A DNA stretch of 64,000 bases from Cytophagaceae bacterium (GCA_002710685.1 PALD01000033.1:62001-126000), one strand, 5' to 3'. Counted from the first letter of the stretch, positions 46,910 to 55,385 are shown. A program made the numbers and translations. The notes: generated by a model not told the origin, from the letters alone.

Positions 46910-47827
46910 TTAATGAAATCCAAATTTCTTCAAATTCTCGTGGCTTATCTCAACGGCCTCAAGCGGGGTGTGGTTGAAGGTCTGGTCCTGCTCCACGATA
47001 TAATATTTCATTCCACTTTTTTCGCGGGCATCATAGATGCGCTTGAAGTCAATGGTGCCTTCACCCACTGGTGCAAAGTTGCCATTCTCGGCCATGTCCT
47101 TGACATGCCATATCTTAAAGCGGCCCGGGTATTTATTAAAATACTCCACGGGGTCTGCACCTGCCTTTGTCACCCAGTATAGATCCATCTGAAAATCTAC
47201 ATAATCTGGATTTACATTTTGAATCATATAGTCATAAAGTGTCACCCCATCCTCACCGGGCTCAAATTCAAAATTGTGGTTGTGATAAAGTAGTTTAAGG
47301 CCGGCAGCATTACATTTTTCGCCCAGTGTGTTGAGTACTTCCACCAGGTGTTCCCGGGTTCCTTCCATACCTATGGTCTTGGTTTCTGGGTCATATTTGA
47401 ACATGCCCATGGGCGGCACGGGGATAACAAAATACTTGAAGCCCACGGCCTTGACATCTGCGATGAGAGTATCAGCATTTTCTAAGGTTACCATGCCCAT
47501 GTGGGTGCTTATGGGCTTTAGGTTAACAGAGTCTAAAAATGCTTTGTATTCCTGTGGTTCCATGCCATAGAACTTGCCATCTTCATAGTTTACTGACTCT
47601 ATATAGGCATAACCCATATCAGCCACGGCCTTGATGGTCTCCTTGGGGTTTTTAGCCATATCATCCCTTAGGGTGTACAGGGTGGCTCCTCCATAATGCG
47701 CGGTAGAATCTACAACGGTTTCGTTTTCAGCATCAGTGGTACCTTCTTTTGACGAAGCATTGTTCTTGCAGGCTGTAAAGCTCAAGAAAGCAAGCAATAG
47801 CAGCTGTGGTAAAAAGTATTTTTTCAT
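46910..47827 (-). CDS. xylose-isomerase-like TIM-barrel lipoprotein (sugar phosphate isomerase/epimerase family)
   Basis: The 305-residue protein has a lipobox (SFTAC, Cys20). The domain matches sugar isomerase/epimerase proteins: YTLRDDMAKNPKETIKAVADMGYAYIE, THMGMVTLEN, YHNHNFEFEP (His-rich metal site), MDLYWVTKAGADPVEYFNKYPGRFKIWHVKDM and EGTIDFKRIY. Metal ligands are probably Glu, Asp, His and Glu. Lipoprotein location suggests a periplasmic or surface sugar-modifying role, common in Bacteroidota. The substrate is unknown. It is a single-gene unit with its own terminator. Confidence 0.88.
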   Translation of the reverse strand: MKKYFLPQLLLLAFLSFTACKNNASSKEGTTDAENETVVDSTAHYGGATLYTLRDDMAKNPKETIKAVADMGYAYIESVNYEDGKFYGMEPQEYKAFLDSVNLKPISTHMGMVTLENADTLIADVKAVGFKYFVIPVPPMGMFKYDPETKTIGMEGTREHLVEVLNTLGEKCNAAGLKLLYHNHNFEFEPGEDGVTLYDYMIQNVNPDYVDFQMDLYWVTKAGADPVEYFNKYPGRFKIWHVKDMAENGNFAPVGEGTIDFKRIYDAREKSGMKYYIVEQDQTFNHTPLEAVEISHENLKKFGFH

Positions 47828-47930
47828 TGTTGCGAATAATTGTGAAATGATTAGTATTGCAATATATCAAATTCTTTTCATTGCTTGACAATGAAACGGG
47901 AAGGCTTCACCATAAAAATCCTTTTTTGCC

Positions 47931-48527
47931 TTGATTCTTTCAATAATCGATCTGGTTGGTACTTTTTTCTTTGCCATTTCTGGTGTGCTGGTCGCCTTGA
48001 ACAAGCGCCTTGACCCCTTTGGTATCCTGATTATTGCATTTGTGACCGCAATAGGCGGTGGCACGCTGCGGGATGTGATCATAGGCAGGACACCCGTGGG
48101 GTGGATGTATGACCTTAAGTATATCTATGTCATTTTCCTGGCGGTATTGATAGGCGTAATCTTTAGAAAAAAACTTGACACCCTGCGCACTTCATTCCTG
48201 CTTTTTGACACCATGGGGTTATCTGTTTTTACGATGACCGGTGTGGGTATAGGCATCCATACTGGCCTGCATCCCATGATCTGTATTGCCCTGGGTACCA
48301 TGAGTGCCTGTTTTGGCGGGGTAATCAGGGATATCCTTTGCAACGAGATCCCCGTGATTTTCAGGAAGGAAATATACGCCACGGCCTGTATTTTGGGCGG
48401 GTGCATCTACTTTGCGTCAATGCAGGTGTTTACTGATGAGGTTTCCTATATTATCTCAATAGGTGTAATTGTCACGGTGCGGTTGCTGGCGGTGCGGTAT
48501 AAATTAAAACTGCCCACCTTTAGCTGA
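47931..48527 (+). CDS. TRIC/UPF0126-family membrane protein
   Basis: The 198-residue protein has seven hydrophobic segments in two repeats of the UPF0126 domain: GTFFFAISGVLVALNK ... FVTAIGGGTLRDVIIG, and GLSVFTMTGVGIGIHTG ... CFGGVIRDILCNEIP. Bacterial members are homologues of trimeric intracellular cation channels. The frame is closed by a stop at 47913, so the TTG at 47931 is the only usable start. The first helix begins immediately, consistent with that start. Confidence 0.88.
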   Translation: MILSIIDLVGTFFFAISGVLVALNKRLDPFGILIIAFVTAIGGGTLRDVIIGRTPVGWMYDLKYIYVIFLAVLIGVIFRKKLDTLRTSFLLFDTMGLSVFTMTGVGIGIHTGLHPMICIALGTMSACFGGVIRDILCNEIPVIFRKEIYATACILGGCIYFASMQVFTDEVSYIISIGVIVTVRLLAVRYKLKLPTFS

Positions 48528-48725
48528 TTATTTTTTTTGGCTGTTGCCAAATCTACTTCTACGGTATGCAGTAAATCTCCATATTTTAATGTCTTTTGAT
48601 TATGTAACCTGGGTATTTGCCTGGGGAGGAACCTGCTTTTTTCTTTTGGCGAAAGCCATAGAAAACCTTGTATTGCCCCTTATAATATGGTAATTTACAA
48701 ATAGGCAAAAAAAATTATTCCTTTT
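48528..48725. other. intergenic stretch between TRIC and sigma genes
   Basis: It holds two short palindromes: TTTGGC-TGTT-GCCAAA (48536-48551) and CTTTTGGCGAAAG (48643-48655), the latter of the dispersed family. I see no gene here. Confidence 0.4.
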
Positions 48726-48753
48726 TGCAACATCACTTGCCATAAATCGTATT
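48726..48753 (+). promoter_or_regulatory. possible ECF-type promoter of the sigma operon
   Basis: TGCAAC (48726-48731), 16 bases, CGTATT (48748-48753) resembles an ECF -35/-10 pair (AAC at -35, CGT at -10) 34 bases before the sigma start. Such a site would make the factor autoregulated. The match is weak and could arise by chance. Confidence 0.3.
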
Positions 48754-48786
48754 TAGGGTGATTAACAGCTAACCAAAATCAAAATT

Positions 48787-49332
48787 TTGTCGATTTCTGA
48801 TATCCTAGAAAGATGCAAACAGAATGACCGGCGGGCTCAACTGCAGCTCTATCGCAAGTATAGCGATGGAATGTATTATGTGGCCTTCAGGTTCTTGAGA
48901 AATGCAGCAGATGCAGAAGAAGCCATGCAGGAGGGTTTTGTAAAGGCCTTTGCAAAACTGCACCAGTACAATGGTGAGGTAACCTTTGGCGCATGGTTAA
49001 AGAGAATCGTGATCAACAGGAGTATTGATATGCTCAAGGCAAAAAAGCTGGAACTTATTGCCATCAATGAGCAAGTATTGGGTACGGTAGATGAGCACAA
49101 TGACTGGACGGTTGATGACGGTATAACACTTGACCAGATCAAAGCAGCCATTGAGGAACTGCCAGAACGTTATAGATATGCCGTTATGCTCTTCTTGATT
49201 GAAGGATATGACCATCAGGAAATTTCTGAAATACTTGATATCACGGAGGTAGCATCACGCACCCTTATACATAGGGGAAAGAAAAAATTACAGGAAAAAT
49301 TAAAACATCATTATCATGGCACAGGATATTAG
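48787..49332 (+). CDS. ECF RNA polymerase sigma factor, second in window
   Basis: The 181-residue protein has region 2 (about 15-80: RKYSDGMYYVAFRFLRNAADAEEAMQEGFVKAFAKL) and region 4 (about 118-172: IEELPERYRYAVMLFLIEGYDHQEISEILDITEVASRTLIHRGKKKLQEKL). The frame opens after a stop, so TTG 48787 is the only start. It differs from the FecI-like factor and lacks a FecR partner; the next gene, overlapping by 17 bases, encodes a single-pass membrane protein likely to be its anti-sigma factor. Confidence 0.93.
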   Translation: MSISDILERCKQNDRRAQLQLYRKYSDGMYYVAFRFLRNAADAEEAMQEGFVKAFAKLHQYNGEVTFGAWLKRIVINRSIDMLKAKKLELIAINEQVLGTVDEHNDWTVDDGITLDQIKAAIEELPERYRYAVMLFLIEGYDHQEISEILDITEVASRTLIHRGKKKLQEKLKHHYHGTGY

Positions 49333-49945
49333 AGAACTGTTCAAGAATGACAAGGGCTTGCCCACGGGGAGTTTGCCCTTAGGCCACGAGAAGCGTTTTA
49401 TGGCGCGTCTTGATGAAGAATTTGGCAAGGGCCAAACCACAAACAGTCTTTATCTATGGATGAAGGTTGCTGCAGTAATCGTGGTGGTGCTTGCCGTGGG
49501 GGGACTGTTGATGTTCAATCCATTGGCGCCCTCCCAACCTGGTGGACAAACCCCGGCGTTGACCGAGGCCACCACCCAGGACCCCGCTGATCAACAGGTA
49601 AACCTGAGCGATGTGTCTCCTGAATTTAAAAAGGTCGAAGACTATTACCTGGCAAGTATCAATGTTGAGCTTGCACAGCTTCAGGTAACCCCAGAGAACA
49701 AGGCCTTGATAGATTCTTTTATGACACAGCTGGAAGAGCTTAACCTGGAGTATCAAAAGTTGAATGACGAGATGGGTGAGGTAGGCGTCAATGAGCAATC
49801 TGTGTCTGCCCTGATCTCAAACCTACAATTGCGCCTTGACCTGCTGTTTAGGCTCAAGGAAAAATTAAACGAACTAAAATCTGACGCATCAGCAGAGCCC
49901 AGCGTGGCCGCAAGTGCTGATGACACAAAATCTTATACAATTTAA
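49316..49945 (+). CDS. single-pass membrane protein, probable anti-sigma factor
   Basis: The 209-residue protein has a short cytoplasmic N terminus (MAQDIRELFKNDKGLPTGSLPLGHEKRFMARLDEEF), a transmembrane helix (about 46-67: YLWMKVAAVIVVVLAVGGLLMF), and an extracytoplasmic helical part (ELAQLQVTPENKALIDSFMTQLEELNLEYQKLNDEMGEV). No named domain is visible, but position after an ECF sigma gene and topology fit an anti-sigma factor. It overlaps the sigma gene by 17 bases and the next gene by one base (TAATG), so the three are coupled. Confidence 0.75.
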   Translation: MAQDIRELFKNDKGLPTGSLPLGHEKRFMARLDEEFGKGQTTNSLYLWMKVAAVIVVVLAVGGLLMFNPLAPSQPGGQTPALTEATTQDPADQQVNLSDVSPEFKKVEDYYLASINVELAQLQVTPENKALIDSFMTQLEELNLEYQKLNDEMGEVGVNEQSVSALISNLQLRLDLLFRLKEKLNELKSDASAEPSVAASADDTKSYTI

Positions 49946-51663
49946 TGACTATGAATGCTAAGTTTAAAAATAATGCGCTTTTACTGTTCCTGGTGCTTGT
50001 GGCCCTGCCGCAGGCATGGGCCCAGGACAAGACAACCAAGATCAAGGAACGCTTTAATGTAAACGATGATGTAAACATCAACCTGGATGTTCAAAACACA
50101 GATATTGTTTTTGAAGACTGGAACAAGGATGAAGTAGAGATTGAAGCCTACCTTGAGACTGATGGCCTAAGTGATGACGAGATTGCCCGCCTCAAGGACA
50201 ACTGGCGCATGAATGTACAGGGCAACAGCAACATGATACGCATCAACAGTGTTGCACAGTCTGGAGGGATTGCCTTTGGCGCAATGCCCATGGGTGGTAT
50301 GGACGAGATTATACGTTCATCCATGTCAATCATGCAGCCGGTGATGAAAAACATGGTAGGCCCATTGCTGGAGGGTTTTGCCGGTAAGCCACTCCCACAG
50401 GAATACTACAAGGGCATGAGCGACATCAAGTTTGACTATGATGCGTATAAGCGCGATGGTGAGAAATATATCAAGGAATATAACCGCAAAGTGGAAGAAA
50501 ACTTTGGTAAGGACTTTGACGATGCCATGAAGGAGTGGGGCAAGGAAAATTCACAGCTCATGAAGAACTGGGAAAGTCAAATGGGAAAAAACATGGGCCT
50601 GCCCGAATCTCCCTTTGGCACGACACGTAACCTTGATTTTGACCCAGATACCTACGGGAAGGATAAAAAAGCCTATGTGGCAAAACTGAACAAGAAATAT
50701 GGCTCAAGTGCCTCGGTAAAAGATGTTGACAAGTGGCTTGTTGAGATGGAAGCGTGGGGCGATGATCTTGGCAAAGGTATGGAAGCCTGGGGAAACCAGT
50801 TTGCAAAACAATTTGGCGGAAGGATGGAGTCCATGGGGGAAACATTTGGTAAACAAATGGAAAAAGATATGGAGGCCTGGGGAGAAAACTTTGGCAAGCG
50901 CATGGAAGCCTGGGGAGAGAACTTTGGCAAACAGATGGAGCAATGGGCCAAAGAAAACGAGGGCAACTTTGAACAAAGGGTCGAACGTGATGAAAATGGC
51001 AATGTGCGCACCATCATGAGCTTTAGCTCTGGCAATATGCCCACAAACAGCAGGACTTCTGCAAAGGGATCACGCAAGATCATCATACGTAAGCCCAAGA
51101 CCGCTAAGCTTGACCTTAACGTTCGCCACGGTGAGGTAAACCTAGGAGACGCAAACAATGCAAGGGTAAACCTCTCGCATGGCGGTTTTACCGCAAAGAC
51201 CATCAATGGCGACCAGACCCTGCTCACCGTGTCCTACAGCCCCGTAAAGGTTGACAGGTGGAACAGCGGCAGCATGCGCAGCAGTTATGTCAAGGATTGC
51301 GTGATAGACAAGGTTGAAAAAATCAATCTGGACTCCCGGGCGAGCAACGTCATCATCAATGAGCTGGGAGACAGTGCCATCATCTCCGGGACCTTTGGCG
51401 AGCTCTCGATACCCAAGGTTTCTAATGGCTTCAACAGCCTCAACATCAACCTAGAAAACAGTGACCTGGCACTCCGCCTGCCAGATGCAGCTTTTCATTT
51501 TACCTATACCGGCACCCGCAGTAATTTAAATTATCCTAAAAAACTGGATGCCAAGGTGATGGAAAGCTATGACAGTAAAATGGTAAACGGCTTCAACAAA
51601 TCCCGCAACACGGATAGTTCAATTTCTATCTCAGCAAAATTTAGCGACGTCGTAGTGAATTAA
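49945..51663 (+). CDS. exported DUF4097-like protein with 11-residue helical repeats
   Basis: The 572-residue protein has a signal peptide (about 1-27, ending AWAQ), a beta-rich N-terminal part (FNVNDDVNINLDVQNTDIVFEDWNKDEVEIEAYLE), and a long helical middle. Residues 268-338 carry repeats: MEAWGDDLGKG, MEAWGNQ..., MESMGETFGKQ, MEAWGENFGKR, MEAWGENFGKQ, MEQWAKEN, starting at 268, 279, 294, 305/309, 320 and 331. The 11-residue period with insertions of four is typical of hendecad coiled coils. A C-terminal beta-helix-like part (KLDLNVRHGEVNLGDANNARVNLSH) follows, as in DUF4097-type proteins. It is the probable sensor or effector of the upstream sigma system; its function is unknown. Confidence 0.8.
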   Translation: MTMNAKFKNNALLLFLVLVALPQAWAQDKTTKIKERFNVNDDVNINLDVQNTDIVFEDWNKDEVEIEAYLETDGLSDDEIARLKDNWRMNVQGNSNMIRINSVAQSGGIAFGAMPMGGMDEIIRSSMSIMQPVMKNMVGPLLEGFAGKPLPQEYYKGMSDIKFDYDAYKRDGEKYIKEYNRKVEENFGKDFDDAMKEWGKENSQLMKNWESQMGKNMGLPESPFGTTRNLDFDPDTYGKDKKAYVAKLNKKYGSSASVKDVDKWLVEMEAWGDDLGKGMEAWGNQFAKQFGGRMESMGETFGKQMEKDMEAWGENFGKRMEAWGENFGKQMEQWAKENEGNFEQRVERDENGNVRTIMSFSSGNMPTNSRTSAKGSRKIIIRKPKTAKLDLNVRHGEVNLGDANNARVNLSHGGFTAKTINGDQTLLTVSYSPVKVDRWNSGSMRSSYVKDCVIDKVEKINLDSRASNVIINELGDSAIISGTFGELSIPKVSNGFNSLNINLENSDLALRLPDAAFHFTYTGTRSNLNYPKKLDAKVMESYDSKMVNGFNKSRNTDSSISISAKFSDVVVN

Positions 51664-51691
51664 TTGATTTTTTATAGTGTTAGTTTAGGTT

Positions 51692-51725
51692 AGCAATCCC
51701 GCCCTTGTGGCGGGATTGCTTTTTG
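51692..51725 (+). terminator. terminator of the second sigma operon
   Basis: AGCAATCCCGCC (51692-51703) and GGCGGGATTGCT (51709-51720) form a perfect 12-bp stem, followed by TTTTT. Confidence 0.9.
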
Positions 51726-51759
51726 GGTGATTTACAGGGCAAATAGACAAAAACATTTT

Positions 51760-51767
51760 TATTTTTG
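51760..51767 (+). promoter_or_regulatory. -7 box immediately before the M23 gene
   Basis: TATTTTTG fits TANNTTTG and ends five bases before ATG 51773, implying a transcript with almost no leader. Confidence 0.4.
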
Positions 51768-51772
51768 CCGCC

Positions 51773-52456
51773 ATGACCAGTGATGCATTTTCAAGTTTTC
51801 TCAATAGCCTTACGGCGAAATTCACTCCCGTGGTACAAGGCTATGACCATGCAGGCTATGTGCCTTTGGATTTATCCAAAAACAACAAGCAACTACAACA
51901 AGTGGATGTCTCATCATCCCGTGCCATAGGAAAATATGTCGATGATGTCATAGCAAAAAATGCAGGGAAGATAGCCTATGGGGGATATGATGAACAAAGG
52001 AGCATCTATGACCGAAGCCTGTATTTTTCAGATGCCTATCAAGAAAGACGCAATATCCATCTGGGCATGGATCTATGGTGCAGGGCCGGTAGTGATATCA
52101 TTGCCCCGCTAGATGGCACGGTGCATAGCTATGCAGATAATAACAACCATGGCGATTATGGGCCTTGCATTATCCTGGAACATAGGTTTGAGGGTGAGAT
52201 GTTTTATACCCTGTATGGGCATTTATCCAGGCTTTCACTAGATGTGTTGAAAATAGGAGATGTTATCAAACAGGGAGAAGTCGTGGCACGGTTGGGGGAG
52301 TCTTTTGAAAATGGGGATTATGCACCGCACCTGCACTTTCAGGTAATACGGGATATGCAGGGCAACATGGGTGACTATCCCGGGGTATGCACCCAGACGG
52401 TTCATGATTTTTATCTAGCTAATTGTCCTGATCCCAACCTGATTCTCAAAATCTAG
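51773..52456 (+). CDS. M23-family (LytM-like) protein without a signal peptide
   Basis: The 227-residue protein has the M23 fold: HLGMDLWCRAGSDIIAPLDGTV (His and Asp zinc ligands, HxxxD) and the HLHFQV motif with a further metal ligand, plus YTLYGHLSRL with the third active-site His. There is no signal peptide, lipobox or membrane helix, whereas most M23 peptidases act on peptidoglycan in the periplasm. M23 domains also occur in cytoplasmic multi-domain enzymes with aminotransferase parts. The substrate here is unclear. Its stop overlaps the stop of the convergent DUF1989 gene by sharing CTAG. Confidence 0.85.
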   Translation: MTSDAFSSFLNSLTAKFTPVVQGYDHAGYVPLDLSKNNKQLQQVDVSSSRAIGKYVDDVIAKNAGKIAYGGYDEQRSIYDRSLYFSDAYQERRNIHLGMDLWCRAGSDIIAPLDGTVHSYADNNNHGDYGPCIILEHRFEGEMFYTLYGHLSRLSLDVLKIGDVIKQGEVVARLGESFENGDYAPHLHFQVIRDMQGNMGDYPGVCTQTVHDFYLANCPDPNLILKI

Positions 52457-53040
52457 TCCGCACAGATCACTTCATAATATATGGAGTTTATTTTATCTTT
52501 CTCCCTGCCCGCGGCATCGCATGCGGTCAAACCTACAATGAGGTCCATGTTAGCCCTGAACAAGATAGTATCTCCAGCTTTGCTAGATGGTTTTTGTGCG
52601 GTAAGGCTGCCAGAGCCATCAACCATGACTTTTTTAAAGATGTTGAATGAATCTGGGATATCGTCCTTGGCTATACTAAAATTCCCCAAGCGTTCAATCA
52701 TCTGGCTCAGGCAAGAGGCAAAACCGGTATCATTTGATTTCCCACTTGATGGGCACGGTGGCATCAGTACATCATTGTTGCCGTGAGTATCTTTTACTAT
52801 CTCTAGCAGCTTGTTGCTCCGGTTGCTCCATAAGGTGTTGCCGGTGGTGGGCTGTATGTTTTTTTCAAATTCCAGGGTTTTGCCAGAACACATCTTTTCG
52901 CGTATATCGCGAGCATTGAACAGTACCATGTTGCAGGTGTTGCCGCCAGTGGGGTCAATTACCTGTAAAGTATCTCCTTTTCTTAAAACAAATGCGCACC
53001 CATTTTTTGTGTTTTTATCATCAAGCTGTGCCGTGACCAT
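52453..53040 (-). CDS. DUF1989-family (urea carboxylase-associated) protein
   Basis: The 195-residue protein has the family landmarks: GKSNDTGFASCLSQMIERLG, DIPDSFNIFKKVMVDGSGSL and the GDTILFRANMDLIVGLTACDA end. Relatives accompany urea carboxylase and other nitrogen-metabolism genes; their reaction is not established. It starts five bases after the GntA-like gene, so the two form an operon. The pairing with a guanidine N-hydroxylase-like gene suggests a shared role in guanidine or urea-derived nitrogen. Confidence 0.85.
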   Translation of the reverse strand: MVTAQLDDKNTKNGCAFVLRKGDTLQVIDPTGGNTCNMVLFNARDIREKMCSGKTLEFEKNIQPTTGNTLWSNRSNKLLEIVKDTHGNNDVLMPPCPSSGKSNDTGFASCLSQMIERLGNFSIAKDDIPDSFNIFKKVMVDGSGSLTAQKPSSKAGDTILFRANMDLIVGLTACDAAGREKDKINSIYYEVICAD

Positions 53041-53045
53041 GATTT

Positions 53046-53741
53046 CTAGATTTTTTTTGAATTTCTCAACACCCTGGGCAATTCCCTCTTGCCATATTGA
53101 CGGGCCTCAATTTCCAGGGCATATCCCTGTGACATGGGGTCGCTGCCCATGGGGTCTTCATGTATCAGGTAGTAATCCTTTAATTCAGTATGGGTTTTCT
53201 TGTTGCTTTTTTCTTTTGCGCTTTTTGCAAAATCCTCGGTAAGATTAAAAATCAAAGCAGGGTAAGGGCTGCGCTGGGCCTTGGTCTCGCTTCCCGGATG
53301 TGTGCCCATGACATAAAATGGCTGGCCCGCTAGGCTGAACAAGAACTTGTCATCTGTCAATTCATGTGTTGCGCTGTGTTTCCATGGTTTCATATCCACC
53401 AGGTGAAGGTATCTCAACTGTTTCCACAACAGTTTTTCAAACTGGGTCTCAGTATAGTATTTGCGTTTGGGGAAGGTGGCAATAAAAGTAGCGCAATCGT
53501 TTTCGTAATTTTTGCAAAATTTGATGAAGTCCTCTAGATCTGCAAGAAGTTCGATTGCGGTTTTTTGAGAACCCAGTGCATCATAGGTCCTAAATGTGAC
53601 ATCATGCAAACCCACCGGTTTTGATTCCTTTTTCCATGGATGGCCGGCTTTTATAAAGTGCCTTTTGAATTCCTTGATAACTTCGGTATCACCCAGTTCA
53701 TATTCACGGGTAGTTTGATTGTTTTGGTTGACCAGTCTCAT
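53046..53741 (-). CDS. YqcI/YcgG (GntA)-family heme-dependent N-hydroxylase-like protein
   Basis: The 231-residue protein carries the YqcI/YcgG family signatures: FIATFPKRKYYTETQFEKLLWKQLRYLH, MGTHPGSETKAQRSPYPALIFNL and the LIHEDPMGSDPMSQGYALEIEARQ region. GntA, AglA-like and DcsA-like relatives use a heme-type cofactor to N-hydroxylate guanidine groups of arginine or related compounds. The native substrate here is not known. It is first gene of a two-gene operon with the DUF1989 gene. The 265-base upstream gap has no recognisable promoter. Confidence 0.78.
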   Translation of the reverse strand: MRLVNQNNQTTREYELGDTEVIKEFKRHFIKAGHPWKKESKPVGLHDVTFRTYDALGSQKTAIELLADLEDFIKFCKNYENDCATFIATFPKRKYYTETQFEKLLWKQLRYLHLVDMKPWKHSATHELTDDKFLFSLAGQPFYVMGTHPGSETKAQRSPYPALIFNLTEDFAKSAKEKSNKKTHTELKDYYLIHEDPMGSDPMSQGYALEIEARQYGKRELPRVLRNSKKI

Positions 53742-54006
53742 ACTATTGTTTTTATTTTAAAATTATCAATAATATGATTTCAATGCAATGTGCAGATTCT
53801 TAATTGTGAATAATTTAACTGCCTATATTGATGTGGTGCACAACTCATGAATTTTTTGTGCAATCGCTTTAAAGAAGATGTATGCCGTGGGTGTTTTATA
53901 AAATGACATGCATAAAAAATGGGAGACTTATAAGCCTCCCATTTTTTGCGTGTAGCCCGTTTTTATTATCAAATATGTAACCTATATGATTATTATAAAT
54001 AATCAA
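53742..54006. other. intergenic stretch upstream of the GntA-like gene
   Basis: It contains an inverted repeat TGCACAA ... TTGTGCA (53838-53862) and the coiled-coil lipoprotein terminator at 53914-53947. I see no gene here. Confidence 0.4.
53914..53947 (-). terminator. terminator of the coiled-coil lipoprotein gene
   Basis: AAAAAATGGGAG and CTCCCATTTTTT pair, with an inner CTTATAAG extending the palindrome; it lies 60 bases past the stop at 54007 on the minus strand. Confidence 0.75.
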
Positions 54007-54507
54007 TTACATGTCTGTTGAATCTTTTTTTGCCATGTCTTTTTCAATCTCTTGTTGATCCTCATGAATCTTGTTAAGCTCTTCCTGAATCTTGTTGAGG
54101 TTTGCTGATATTTTTTCATTGGCTGCGTTGATCTCCTCTATTTTTTCCGTTGCGGCCGCAAGGTCATCACTATCTTTCACCATATTGTCGTTCATGCCTT
54201 GATGTTCACTCAGGATTTTTTGTATTTCCTTGAGTTTTGCTGCTTGTTCATTCAATAGCCCTTGGTGCTCTTTAAGGTCAACTAAAGCAGCAGAATCTGT
54301 CATTTCAAGATCGGCAAGCCTTTCTTCAAGGGTCATGCTCTTTTTCTTTAGATTTTGATGTTTTGCGGTCATCGCATCGTGAATGGAATCCAGGTTATCC
54401 GTATGCATTACAAACTCCAGGTATTTTTCATGAAGTTTTGCGCGTGTATCATCGCAAGAAGAAAATAAAAGGCCTAGGGCCAAAAGTGGAACTATATATT
54501 TCATCAT
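54007..54507 (-). CDS. coiled-coil lipoprotein of unknown function
   Basis: The 166-residue protein has a lipobox (LFSSC, Cys18) followed by DDTR. Residues about 25-155 are a continuous, strongly charged helical region with heptad-like spacing of leucines and isoleucines (DLKEHQGLLNEQAAKLKEIQKIL; AAATEKIEEINAANEKI; LNKIQEELNKIHEDQQEIEKDM). It is probably an elongated trimeric or dimeric coiled coil anchored in a membrane. I do not recognise a family. Two start codons in tandem (MM) are possible. Confidence 0.75.
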   Translation of the reverse strand: MMKYIVPLLALGLLFSSCDDTRAKLHEKYLEFVMHTDNLDSIHDAMTAKHQNLKKKSMTLEERLADLEMTDSAALVDLKEHQGLLNEQAAKLKEIQKILSEHQGMNDNMVKDSDDLAAATEKIEEINAANEKISANLNKIQEELNKIHEDQQEIEKDMAKKDSTDM

Positions 54508-54574
54508 TTAAAAATTTAAACCGAATTTAATTTAATCTGTGAATATCTTACGATAAGATAATGTTAAGGATTTG

Positions 54575-55294
54575 TCAATGCCAGCGCATCCAGCGGGAGC
54601 GTGGTTTTTTATTGTTTTTAGAATGAATTTCGATTTCAAACTGGCCTGATATTGAGTAGTCCATGGTAATACTACAATACTTATAATTTTTTATGGGCAT
54701 ATATGAAGGTTCAAAGCCTACGAAGTGAAAACTTAGCTTACTTTCTTCAGCTAATATATCAATGGGTACTTTTAAATAATATTTTCCGTCAAAATCAGTT
54801 TGAGTCTCGTACTCAGTTCCTTCAAGAATGACCGTTGCTCCTGGCAATGGTAAACCCTCGTGGTCAATTACAACACCTTCAAAAACGCGTAAGCCGTCAA
54901 TAACTTTTGGTGAATTCCCTGCGTGAGGTTTCTCTGTAACATTAATCTTTTCTGGATGTAATTCTGTTGGGTAGTCTGGTTTTGTTTTTCTAGGATTTTC
55001 CTGGCCATAAGCACCCCCGGCCATCGCCATCAATGTTGTAAAACTAGCAACGAGCTTCCAGGGTGTATTTCTTTTTTCGCTGGGTGCGAAAATTTCTCTG
55101 TCCAATTGACTAGCATTGAATTTGCCACAAAGTTTTTCGCCGTTTTTCAAGCGTGTTGCAAGTTCGCTATTTGTATAGTTTGAAAAGTCAATGACCTCTT
55201 TCTCACAGTTTGCACAGAACTTCCCTTGCTCTGTAGGGGTCATGTCGTGCCAGTTTTCGCAGCAAGGCTCAGGTATTTTAATCTCGAAATACAT
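54575..55294 (-). CDS. membrane protein with N-terminal Cys cluster and carboxypeptidase-regulatory-like domain
   Basis: The 239-residue protein starts MYFEIKIPEPCCENWHDMTPTEQGKFCANCEKEVIDFSNYT; four cysteines there look like a zinc-binding module. A single transmembrane helix (about 82-96: LVASFTTLMAMAGGAY) follows, then a CarboxypepD_reg-like domain (about 133-215: VFEGVVIDHEGLPLPGATVILEGTEYETQTDFDGKYYL). This architecture is common in Bacteroidota and of unknown role; it resembles signalling proteins with a cytoplasmic zinc-ribbon. It is a single gene with an upstream remnant of a peptidase. Confidence 0.8.
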   Translation of the reverse strand: MYFEIKIPEPCCENWHDMTPTEQGKFCANCEKEVIDFSNYTNSELATRLKNGEKLCGKFNASQLDREIFAPSEKRNTPWKLVASFTTLMAMAGGAYGQENPRKTKPDYPTELHPEKINVTEKPHAGNSPKVIDGLRVFEGVVIDHEGLPLPGATVILEGTEYETQTDFDGKYYLKVPIDILAEESKLSFHFVGFEPSYMPIKNYKYCSITMDYSISGQFEIEIHSKNNKKPRSRWMRWH

Positions 55295-55350
55295 ATACCC
55301 TTAAAGATACTATTTATTTTATTGTATAATTCAATAGTTGAGCGTTACAT

Positions 55351-55384
55351 AAAAAAAGGAAGGTTTTTAAACCTCCCTTTTTGC
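55351..55384 (-). terminator. terminator retained after the S9 peptidase remnant
   Basis: AAAGGAAGGTTT and AAACCTCCCTTT (one mismatch) with a T run on the minus strand, directly after the stop of the fragment at 55386. Confidence 0.6.
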
Positions 55385-55385
55385 G

